Assembly: GCF_004570345.1 (NCBI RefSeq)
Contig: NZ_SPQM01000140.1
Location: 1-12,054, forward strand
Reading direction: 5' to 3'
Source: Blastococcus sp. CT_GayMR20
Lineage (GTDB): Bacteria; Actinomycetota; Actinomycetes; Mycobacteriales; Geodermatophilaceae
Length of the DNA stretch: 12,054 nt
Each line of letters starts with the position of its first letter. Within the stretch, counting starts at the first letter, position 1. Both the position numbers and the translations under genes were made by a program. The notes under the pieces were generated by a model, which saw nothing but the letters and a program-made list of their open reading frames with translations, did not search any database and had not been told where the DNA came from. This document shows, piece after piece, positions 6,824 through 12,054 of this stretch.

Positions 6824-8332
6824 GTGCGCACCGTTCCCGGCCGCACCGACCGCGTCGTCGTCGTCGGCGCCGGCCTGGCCGGGCTCGCCACCGCGCTGCA
6901 CCTGCGCGGCGCCGGCCGCGAGGTCACCGTGGTCGAGCGCGGTCCCGGACCCGGGGGCCGCGCCGGGCGGATCGAGCGCGACGGCTATGCGCTGGACACC
7001 GGGCCCTCGGTGTTCACCGGGCCGGAGATCGTGGCCGACACCCTCGCCGCGGTCGGCGAGAAGCTCGAGGAGCGACTGACGCTGCTCCCGCTGGAGACGA
7101 CCTACCGGGCGCAGTTCGCCGACGGCTCGCACCTGGACGTGCACGCGGACCCCGACGCCTTCGCCACCGAGGTCGCGCAGCTCTGCGGCGCGGCGGAGGC
7201 CGACGCAGTGCGCCGCTACCTGGCCGACCTCGCGGTGCTGTACCGGCTGCAGCTGGGCACGTTCATCGACCGCAACCTCGACTCACCGCTGGACCTGCTG
7301 GGTCCCGAGCTGGTCGCGCTCGCCCGTCACGGCGGGTTCGGCCGGTTGTCCAGCCACGTCGGGAAGTTCTTCGCCGACGACCGGCTGCGCCGTCTCTTCA
7401 GCTTCCAGGCGCTCTACGCGGGGGTCTCGCCGTACCGGGCGGTCGCCGCCTACGCCGTCATCGCCCAGCTCGACATCGGCGCCGGCGTCTGGCACCCGGT
7501 CGGCGGCATCGCCGCCGTGCCCCGCGCGCTGGCCGCCGCGGCGGTCGACGCCGGGGTTCGCTTCCGGTACGGCACGACCGTCGAGGAGCTCGAGACGTCG
7601 GGACGGCGGGTCTCGGCAGTCCGGATCGACGGCGGCGAGCGGCTGCCCGCGGACGCCGTCGTCGTCACCACCGACCAGCCGTGGAGGATGGTGCCGGGAC
7701 TGCGCGGCCCGCGGCGCCCGGTGTACTCGCCGTCCTGCGTCGCCCTCCACCTCGGCGTCCGCGACGAGCTGCCCGGGCAGGAGCACCACACGATCAGCTT
7801 CGGCGCGGCGTGGGAGGGCGTGTTCGACGAGCTCACCCGCGACGGGCGGCCGATGACCGACCCGAGCCTGCTGGTCAGCATGCCGTCGCACACCGACCGA
7901 AGCCTGGTGCCGGATCCCGTGGACGGGCGACGCTGCCAGGTGTTGAGCATCGTCGCCCCCACGCCCAATCTGGACCGGCGCAGCGGCGGCAATCCGGACC
8001 TCGACTGGACGACGCTGGGTCCCCGCTACCGCGACGAGGTCCTGGGCACCCTGGAGGACCGCGGCTGGACCGGCCTGACCGGTGCGATCGAGGTCGAGGA
8101 GATGGCCACGCCGCTGGACTGGGCGGCCCAGGGCATGGCGGCCGGCACGCCGTTCGCGCTGGCGCACACGTTCGGGCAGACGGGGCCGTTCCGCCCCTCC
8201 ACGCTCCCGCGCCGGGGTCCGGAGAACGTCGTCCTCGCGGGGTCGTCGGTGCAGCCGGGTGTGGGTGTGCCGATGGTCCTGCTCAGCGGGCGGCTCGCCG
8301 CCGAGCGCATCACCGGGCCGGTCCCGCGATGA
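6824..8332 (+). CDS. crtI: Phytoene desaturase
   Basis: The 502-residue flavoprotein has the CrtI layout: an N-terminal dinucleotide-binding fold, V-V-V-V-G-A-G-L-A-G (11-20), with an acidic end V-V-E-R and the G-G-R-A-G-R segment; a central D-T-G-P-S-V-F element; and the C-terminal family signature running through A-G-S-S-V-Q-P-G-V-G-V-P-M-V-L-L-S-G (472-489). Enzymes of this family insert double bonds into 15-cis-phytoene using FAD, usually four steps to all-trans-lycopene; the number of steps cannot be read from the sequence. The GTG at 6824 starts one base after the crtE stop and places the FAD fold at the very N-terminus as expected. The stop overlaps the crtB start as ATGA, indicating translational coupling. 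The family also holds related desaturases such as CrtN and CrtD, but the crtE/crtB context favours CrtI. Confidence 0.93.
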   Translation: MRTVPGRTDRVVVVGAGLAGLATALHLRGAGREVTVVERGPGPGGRAGRIERDGYALDTGPSVFTGPEIVADTLAAVGEKLEERLTLLPLETTYRAQFADGSHLDVHADPDAFATEVAQLCGAAEADAVRRYLADLAVLYRLQLGTFIDRNLDSPLDLLGPELVALARHGGFGRLSSHVGKFFADDRLRRLFSFQALYAGVSPYRAVAAYAVIAQLDIGAGVWHPVGGIAAVPRALAAAAVDAGVRFRYGTTVEELETSGRRVSAVRIDGGERLPADAVVVTTDQPWRMVPGLRGPRRPVYSPSCVALHLGVRDELPGQEHHTISFGAAWEGVFDELTRDGRPMTDPSLLVSMPSHTDRSLVPDPVDGRRCQVLSIVAPTPNLDRRSGGNPDLDWTTLGPRYRDEVLGTLEDRGWTGLTGAIEVEEMATPLDWAAQGMAAGTPFALAHTFGQTGPFRPSTLPRRGPENVVLAGSSVQPGVGVPMVLLSGRLAAERITGPVPR

Positions 8333-9264
8333 CGACGGTCGCGGGCCGGCAGGAGCAGCTCGACGCCGCGTACCGGCACTGCGCGGCCATCGCCGCGCGG
8401 CACGGCAAGAGCTACCACCTGGCCACCCGGCTGCTGACGCCGGATCGCCGTCCCGCCGTGCACGCCCTCTACGCCGCCGCCCGCACCGCCGACGACCTCG
8501 TCGACCTCCCGGGCGAGGACCCCGCGGGTGACCTGGCCGACTGGTCGCGGGCGGCCCTCGCCGAGCTGGAGACGGGCTGGTCCGACGACCCGGTTCGCCT
8601 CGCCCTCGTGCACACCTACCGCCGCTACGACATCCCGGTCGAGCACCTCGTCGACTTCCTGGCCGCGATGAGCAGCGACCTCGACGTCGACTCCTATCCG
8701 GACATGGCCGCCCTCGACCGGTACATGTGGGGCTCGGCGTCGGTGATCGGCCTGCAGGTGCTGCCCGTCCTCGGCACGGTCCCCGGCGTGGCGCGCGAGG
8801 AGGCGGCGCCGCACGCGATCGCGCTGGGCGAGGCGTTCCAGCTGACCAACTTCCTGCGCGACGTCGCCGAGGACGTCGACCGCGGCCGGGTCTACCTGCC
8901 CGCCGACGCGATGGCCGCGTACGGGGTCACCCGCGAGCAGCTGGCCGAGAAGCGGCACGACGCGAGGTTCGCCGCGCTGATGCGGGACATGGTCGCCGTC
9001 GTCCGTCGCCGCTACGACGACGCCGCTCCCGGCACGCCGCTGCTGGCGCCGGAGTCGCGCGACTGCGTCCGCGCCGCGACCGACCTCTACGGCGGGATCC
9101 TGCGCGAGATCGAGCTGGCGGACTACCGCGTGCTCGACGGGCGGGTGTCGGTGTCCAAGCCGCGGCGCCTGGCGGTGTTCGCCCGGCGGTTGACCGCGGC
9201 CCAGCTGGCCAGGGTGAGCGTCACCATGGCGAAGCCGAAGAGCAGGTCCTCCACCGGCGCGTAG
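8329..9264 (+). CDS. crtB: Phytoene synthase
   Basis: The 311-residue product is a squalene/phytoene synthase that joins two GGPP head to head into phytoene. The first Asp-rich motif is D-D-L-V-D (55-59, after A-A-A-R-T-A). The second is D-V-A-E-D (178-182) within N-F-L-R-D-V-A-E-D-V-D-R-G-R-V-Y-L-P, and Y-M-W-G-S-A-S-V-I-G-L (132-142) is also typical. The family core ends around D-Y-R-V-L-D-G-R-V-S-V (265-275) plus one more helix; the last 20 or so residues look like a variable tail. The ATG at 8329 overlaps the crtI stop (ATGA), so this is the third gene of the operon. Its last 142 bases are antisense to crtYd, so the final 47 residues are encoded opposite that gene. Confidence 0.94.
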   Translation: MTTVAGRQEQLDAAYRHCAAIAARHGKSYHLATRLLTPDRRPAVHALYAAARTADDLVDLPGEDPAGDLADWSRAALAELETGWSDDPVRLALVHTYRRYDIPVEHLVDFLAAMSSDLDVDSYPDMAALDRYMWGSASVIGLQVLPVLGTVPGVAREEAAPHAIALGEAFQLTNFLRDVAEDVDRGRVYLPADAMAAYGVTREQLAEKRHDARFAALMRDMVAVVRRRYDDAAPGTPLLAPESRDCVRAATDLYGGILREIELADYRVLDGRVSVSKPRRLAVFARRLTAAQLARVSVTMAKPKSRSSTGA

Positions 9265-9470
9265 GCGATCCGCGGGCCCCAGATCGCGCCGGGGTCGTAG
9301 GTGACGACGCCCAGGCCGGTGAGCACGCCGTTCATCAGCAGCTGGAAGACGACGATGATCGCGTAGGCCGCCCAGAACACGGGGCGCGTCACCATCCGCG
9401 TGCGGTACACGGCCAGGTCGACGACGAGGACGCCCACCACCGCGAGCACCGCCAGCGCCGAGTAGCTCAC
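9123..9470 (-). CDS. crtYd: Lycopene cyclase subunit, CrtYd type
   Basis: This 115-residue membrane protein is the second half of the heterodimeric lycopene cyclase of actinobacteria, which closes end rings on lycopene. Three hydrophobic helices are seen (about 4-21, 31-50, 73-93). The family motif P-V-E-D-L-L-F (72-78) lies at the start of the third and includes the acidic pair expected to act in catalysis. The GTG start at 9470 overlaps the crtYc stop in GTGA, so the two subunits are translationally coupled and probably made in equal amounts. The tail after about residue 95 is charged and variable. Residues 69-115, including the third helix and the P-V-E-D motif, are encoded antisense to the 3' end of crtB. 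Whether the product carries beta or epsilon rings cannot be decided; related pairs CrtYe/CrtYf act in C50 pigments. Confidence 0.9.
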   Translation of the reverse strand: MSYSALAVLAVVGVLVVDLAVYRTRMVTRPVFWAAYAIIVVFQLLMNGVLTGLGVVTYDPGAIWGPRIAYAPVEDLLFGFAMVTLTLASWAAVNRRANTARRRGLDTDTRPSSTR

Positions 9471-9811
9471 GCGTCGGCCTCCTCGGCGGGATAGCCGGCG
9501 TCCCAGCCGGTCACCGTGCGCACCGCCTCGAGCGCCAGCACCGAGCAGAGCGGGACGACGAGGAAGAACAGCACCTCCTCGACCGGGATGCCGCCGGGCA
9601 GCCGTAGGCCGAGGGTCAGGTCGCCGTCGTACTGCCAGTGCCCCTGCGCGATCGCGTACAGCACCCAGGCGACGAAGACGACGAACTCCGGGAGCACCGC
9701 GAGCAGGAGCCGGCGCCACCGGGCGTAGACCCGGACGCGCAGGACCAGCTCCAGCGGGGCGGTCACCAGGAGGCAGCCGGCGAGCAGCGCGAGATAGGTC
9801 AGGGAGCCCAC
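9467..9811 (-). CDS. crtYc: Lycopene cyclase subunit, CrtYc type
   Basis: The 114-residue membrane protein is the first half of the two-subunit lycopene cyclase. It has three helices (about 4-22, 36-54, 79-98) and the motif P-V-E-E-V-L-F-F (76-83), which mirrors P-V-E-D in CrtYd. Both subunits are needed for ring closure in characterised actinobacterial pairs. Start is GTG at 9811, preceded by GGAAGGTGAT, an extended match to the anti-SD sequence with AAGG seven bases from the start. It lies 42 bases downstream of the Rv2175c-like gene on the same strand and overlaps crtYd by four bases, so all three may be one transcript. No separate promoter is evident in the 42-base gap. Placing the cyclase on the strand opposite crtE-crtI-crtB is unlike the single-strand clusters I know from Brevibacterium or Corynebacterium. 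Confidence 0.9.
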   Translation of the reverse strand: MGSLTYLALLAGCLLVTAPLELVLRVRVYARWRRLLLAVLPEFVVFVAWVLYAIAQGHWQYDGDLTLGLRLPGGIPVEEVLFFLVVPLCSVLALEAVRTVTGWDAGYPAEEADA

Positions 9812-9853
9812 GCGATCACCTTCCGGCCGGGCGGTCCGGCTGGATGCGCACCG

Positions 9854-10177
9854 TCAGAGCGCGAGCGCCTGCGCCCGGCGGGTGACCTCGGTGTGCCGGT
9901 CGTCGCGCAGCGCCTGGACCGGGGTGCCCGGCAACGAGTCGTCGTCGCGGAAGAGCCAGCCGAAGGCCTCCTCGTCGCTGAACCCGCCGTCCTTGAGCAC
10001 GGTCAGGAGCCCGGGGAGGTGCTTGAGGACCGCGCCGTCCTGGAGGAAGTCGGCAGGGATCTTGCCGTTGCCGCTCCCGGGCACGGCCATGAGCTTGCGG
10101 TCGCGGAGGAGCTGGCGGACCCGGTTGGGCGAGGTCCCCAGGATCTGGGCCACCTCCGTGGGAGTGAGCGTGTCCAT
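9854..10177 (-). CDS. Rv2175c-type small HTH DNA-binding protein
   Basis: The 107-residue product has an N-terminal helix-turn-helix (L-T-P-T-E-V-A-Q-I-L-G-T-S-P-N-R-V-R-Q-L-L-R-D-R, 4-27). The C-terminal part matches M. tuberculosis Rv2175c as I recall it: I-P-A-D-F-L, then V-L-K-H-L-P-G-L-L-T-V-L-K-D-G-G-F-S-D-E-E, W-L-F-R-D-D-D-S-L, and the closing R-R-A-Q-A-L-A-L. Rv2175c is a DNA-binding protein phosphorylated by the kinase PknL near its N-terminus. This copy lacks the roughly 30-residue N-terminal extension carrying that site, although Thr3 and Thr5 remain. Start is ATG at 10177; there is no Shine-Dalgarno sequence, so a leaderless message is likely. The start lies 13 bases from the divergent oxidase start. 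Its position ahead of crtYc-crtYd makes it a candidate regulator of the pigment genes, though nothing shows this directly. Confidence 0.88.
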   Translation of the reverse strand: MDTLTPTEVAQILGTSPNRVRQLLRDRKLMAVPGSGNGKIPADFLQDGAVLKHLPGLLTVLKDGGFSDEEAFGWLFRDDDSLPGTPVQALRDDRHTEVTRRAQALAL

Positions 10178-10194
10178 AGGGTGCCAGCCTATGG
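10174..10194. promoter_or_regulatory. Inverted repeat carrying two divergent start codons
   Basis: CCATAGG (10174-10180) and CCTATGG (10188-10194) are perfect 7-base inverted repeats around a 7-base spacer. The left arm holds the minus-strand ATG (10177-10175) and the right arm the plus-strand ATG (10191-10193). On each strand a TAGGNT sequence fits the actinobacterial TANNNT -10 pattern, eight bases before the start: TAGGGT (10177-10182) on plus, TAGGCT on minus. Each box thus overlaps the other gene's start codon. This fits two face-to-face leaderless promoters, or an operator read by the adjacent HTH protein. No good -35 box is seen on either side. Confidence 0.4.
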
Positions 10195-11327
10195 CTCCCG
10201 ACGACGGCGGTCCTCCCCCGCCCGGTCCCGCTCCGCTGGGCAGCGGCCCGCTGGGGCAGCGACGACGGGGCGCCGGCCCGGACGGGCAGCCGGGGGAGCT
10301 GGACCTGGCCGCGGTCGAGGCGGAGGCGCTGGCCGCGCTCCCCCGCGACGTGGCCGACTACTACGCCGGCGGCGCCGGCAGCGAGATCACCCTCGGCGAG
10401 GCCACCGCCGCGTGGGGTGCCTGGCGGCTGCGCCCGAAGGTGCTGCGCGGAACGATCGGGGTGGACCTGCGCGCCTCGCTGCTCGGCACGGAGGTCGCGA
10501 CGCCCATCGGGATCGCCCCGTGGGCCCACCAGGCGATGGCGCACCCGAACGCCGAACGCGCGACAGCCCGCGGTGCCGCGGCGGCCGGGGCCCTGATGAC
10601 CGTGTCGACGTCGGCCAGCACGTCGCTGGAGGACGTCGCCGCGGCCGAGCCCTCGTTCCCGAGATGGTTCCAGCTCTACCGCCTGCACTCCCCCGCGCAC
10701 ACCGACGACCTCGCCCGCCGCGCCGGGGAGGCGGGCTACCGCGCGCTCGTCCTCACCGTCGACCTGCCGGTGCTGGGCCGGCGCCTTCGCGACCTGACCA
10801 ACGACTTCGCCCTGCCGGCCGACCTCCCGCTCCCCAACCACCCCGCCGACGCCGCTGCGGCGACGGCCGCGCACCCGCCGTGGACCTTCGACGACGTAGG
10901 CCGCTTCGCCGAGCTGTCCGGGCTGCCGGTCGTGGTGAAGGGCGTGCTGCGCGGGGACGACGCGGCCCGCTGCGTGCGGGCCGGCGCCGCCGCGGTGTGG
11001 GTGTCCACGCACGGCGGCCGGCAGGCCGATCCCGTCGTCGCCAGCGCGCAGGCGCTCCCCGAGGTCGTCGACGCCGTCGGCGACGAGGCGGAGGTCTACG
11101 TCGACGGGGGCATCCGGGCCGGCTGGCACGTCCTCACCGCCCTGGCCCTGGGTGCGACCGCGGTGTTCGTGGGCCGTCCGGCGATCTGGGGCCTCGCGAC
11201 GGGCGGCTCAGCCGGGGTGGCTGCGGTGCTCGACGGGCTCGGCGCGCAGCTCGCCCACACGATGGCGCTGTGCGGCCTGTCCGACGTCCGGTCGGTGCCG
11301 CGGGACACGGTGACCCCTGCCCGCTAA
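10191..11327 (+). CDS. FMN-dependent alpha-hydroxy-acid oxidase/dehydrogenase
   Basis: The 378-residue protein belongs to the glycolate oxidase / lactate dehydrogenase (LldD) family, TIM-barrel flavoenzymes that oxidise 2-hydroxy acids. Expected active-site residues are present: Tyr58 (D-Y-Y-A-G-G-A), Tyr163 (F-Q-L-Y), Asp191 (T-V-D-L-P-V-L-G-R-R), Lys250 (V-V-V-K-G-V) and the His274/Arg277 pair in S-T-H-G-G-R-Q. The phosphate-binding parts V-D-G-G-I-R and G-A-T-A-V-F-V-G-R-P follow. The substrate is not clear. The same fold includes mycofactocin MftD, but no mycofactocin genes are nearby. The first 36 residues are an unusual proline- and glycine-rich leader. No other start codon lies between 10191 and about 10350, so the ATG at 10191 stands despite having no clear Shine-Dalgarno sequence. 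The gene is divergent from the Rv2175c-like gene. Confidence 0.88.
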   Translation: MAPDDGGPPPPGPAPLGSGPLGQRRRGAGPDGQPGELDLAAVEAEALAALPRDVADYYAGGAGSEITLGEATAAWGAWRLRPKVLRGTIGVDLRASLLGTEVATPIGIAPWAHQAMAHPNAERATARGAAAAGALMTVSTSASTSLEDVAAAEPSFPRWFQLYRLHSPAHTDDLARRAGEAGYRALVLTVDLPVLGRRLRDLTNDFALPADLPLPNHPADAAAATAAHPPWTFDDVGRFAELSGLPVVVKGVLRGDDAARCVRAGAAAVWVSTHGGRQADPVVASAQALPEVVDAVGDEAEVYVDGGIRAGWHVLTALALGATAVFVGRPAIWGLATGGSAGVAAVLDGLGAQLAHTMALCGLSDVRSVPRDTVTPAR

Positions 11328-11330
11328 CCT
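11302..11330 (+). promoter_or_regulatory. Likely promoter of the ZTP riboswitch-glyA transcript
   Basis: GGGACA (11302-11307, four of six matches to TTGACA) and TAACCT (11325-11330, TANNNT pattern) are 17 bases apart. The expected transcription start, six to seven bases on, is at G11337 or G11338, exactly where the first riboswitch helix begins. The -10 box includes the TAA stop codon (11325-11327) of the oxidase gene. Confidence 0.6.
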
Positions 11331-11336
11331 GTCCGC

Positions 11337-11413
11337 GGGGCCGTGACTGGCGCATCGAGGTGGACGACCACCGGGGAGCGGCCTGCCGGACTCCCGCCGT
11401 GCGCCTGGGCACC
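11337..11413 (+). promoter_or_regulatory. ZTP riboswitch (pfl RNA motif) upstream of glyA
   Basis: The conserved pfl/ZTP core is present in order: GGGCCGTGACTGGCG (from 11338), a short hairpin GGTGG-ACGA-CCACC (11359-11372), GGGGAGCGGCC (11373-11383) closing the first helix with 11338-11343, and the 3' hairpin GTGC-GCCTGG-GCAC (11399-11412), whose loop bears the conserved C-C-U-G-G. The family binds ZTP/AICAR-phosphate, which builds up when 10-formyl-THF is low, and turns on folate and one-carbon genes such as glyA. There is no terminator hairpin with a U-run before the ATG at 11442, so control is more likely at translation or through Rho. The glyA ribosome binding site follows 18 bases after the 3' hairpin. 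Confidence 0.95.
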
Positions 11414-11441
11414 TTCCCGACGTCTCGCGCAGGAGCCCCAC

Positions 11442-12054
11442 ATGACCGGATCAGTGCCCACCCACCGCTTCGACGCCGCTGCCGCGTCGGCCGCCTACCG
11501 CAACGCCCTGCAGGTCATCGGCGCGGTCGAGCCGCGCGTGGCCGAGGCGATCGGGGCGGAGCTGGCCGACCAGCGGGCCTCGCTGAAGCTGATCGCGAGC
11601 GAGAACTACGCCAGCCCCGCCGTGCTGCTGACGATGGGCAACTGGTTCAGCGACAAGTACGCCGAGGGCACCGTCGGCCACCGCTTCTACGCCGGCTGCC
11701 AGAACGTCGACACCGTGGAGGCGCTGGCCGCCGAGCACGCCCGCGAGCTGTTCGGCGCCCCCCACGCCTACGTGCAGCCGCACTCGGGCATCGACGCCAA
11801 CCTCGTCGCCTTCTGGGCCGTCCTCGCCCAGCGGGTGGAGCTGCCGGCGCTCCAGAAGGCCGGGGCGAAGCACGTCAACGACCTCACCGACGACGACTGG
11901 CGCACGCTGCGCCACGCGCTGGGCGACCAGCGGATGCTCGGCATGTCCCTGGACGCCGGCGGCCACCTGACCCACGGCTTCCGCCCGAACATCAGCGGCA
12001 AGATGTTCGAGCAGTCCTCCTACGGCACCGACCCCCGCACGGGGCTGCTCGACT
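11442..12054 (+). CDS. glyA: Serine hydroxymethyltransferase, long actinobacterial form (3' truncated by window end)
   Basis: The first 204 residues of a PLP-dependent SHMT are visible, the enzyme that converts serine and THF to glycine and 5,10-methylene-THF. Diagnostic segments are L-I-A-S-E-N-Y-A-S (50-58), [19 protein letters not shown] (72-90), [14 protein letters not shown] (103-116) and [12 protein letters not shown] (168-179). The PLP lysine lies beyond the window. About 30 extra residues (roughly 130-160, rich in Lys, Asp and Arg) sit between the [10 protein letters not shown] helix and [10 protein letters not shown] compared with E. coli GlyA. This long form is familiar from other actinobacteria. 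ATG 11442 has AGGAG (11431-11435) six bases upstream. Expression is under the ZTP riboswitch; the 5-methyl-THF-making metF lies 6 kb to the left. Confidence 0.95.
   Translation, partial: MTGSVPTHRFDAAAASAAYRNALQVIGAVEPRVAEAIGAELADQRASLKLIASENYASPAVLLTMGNWFSDKYAEGTVGHRFYAGCQNVDTVEALAAEHARELFGAPHAYVQPHSGIDANLVAFWAVLAQRVELPALQKAGAKHVNDLTDDDWRTLRHALGDQRMLGMSLDAGGHLTHGFRPNISGKMFEQSSYGTDPRTGLLD

Noticed and set aside
9826..9840. Small hairpin GCCGG-N5-CCGGC upstream of crtYc as a terminator or attenuator
   Set aside because: Five base pairs of plain G/C with no U-run, next to a good ribosome binding site; such stems are expected by chance here.
9816..11129. A 437-codon open frame on the - strand over the oxidase gene
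   Set aside because: Its translation is Arg/Gly/Pro-rich without any domain, and it covers two genes with recognisable protein families on other frames.
10191..11327. The oxidase as mycofactocin MftD
   Set aside because: It shares the general fold, but no mftA, mftB, mftC or mftE lies nearby, so the specific name is not supported.
1..12054. Signs of a mobile element or defence system
   Set aside because: No transposase, integrase, nuclease, toxin-antitoxin pair, terminal repeats or CRISPR repeats were found; base use is even across the window.

Overview
The window is very GC-rich, with a dense gene layout, frequent GTG starts and strongly G/C-ending codons. Together with the gene set (mycobacterial-type adenosine kinase, an Rv2175c-type DNA-binding protein, a two-subunit carotenoid cyclase CrtYc/CrtYd, long-form SHMT) this points to an actinobacterium. 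A pigmented Geodermatophilaceae-like organism (Blastococcus, Geodermatophilus, Modestobacter) is my guess from gene content and has not been tested by a search. I saw no rRNA, tRNA, CRISPR array, insertion sequence or phage gene, and no gene-free stretch above 300 bases.

Left part (1-4562): the 3' end of a probable membrane glycosyltransferase and a flavin-reductase-like protein on the + strand; adoK and a CDP-alcohol phosphatidyltransferase on the - strand; an exported or anchored alpha/beta-hydrolase (+); a four-helix membrane protein (-); and a conserved protein of unknown function (+). Junctions are tight: convergent gene ends are 1-2 bases apart or overlap.

Middle part (4552-10177): metF on the - strand, then a carotenoid cluster split over two converging operons. 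crtE-crtI-crtB run on + with a 1-base gap and an ATGA overlap. A short gene for an Rv2175c-like HTH protein, crtYc and crtYd run on -, with a 42-base gap and a GTGA overlap. crtB and crtYd overlap tail to tail by 142 bp. Together they should make GGPP, phytoene, lycopene and then a cyclised carotenoid. No lycopene elongase, ketolase or hydroxylase lies here, so the final pigment cannot be told. From memory of the M. tuberculosis map (Rv2172c metF-like, Rv2173 idsA2, Rv2174 mptA, Rv2175c), the frame metF / prenyl synthase / Rv2175c is an old actinobacterial arrangement, and here crtI-crtB-crtYd-crtYc sit where mptA sits there.

Right part (10174-12054): an FMN-dependent alpha-hydroxy-acid oxidase starts only 13 bases from the divergent Rv2175c-like gene, inside an inverted repeat that carries both start codons. 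It is followed by a well-formed ZTP (pfl) riboswitch controlling glyA, which runs off the window end. The likely riboswitch promoter has its -10 box on the stop codon of the oxidase gene. One-carbon genes (metF, glyA with its ZTP sensor) thus flank the pigment cluster; nothing in the sequence shows that the two are functionally linked.
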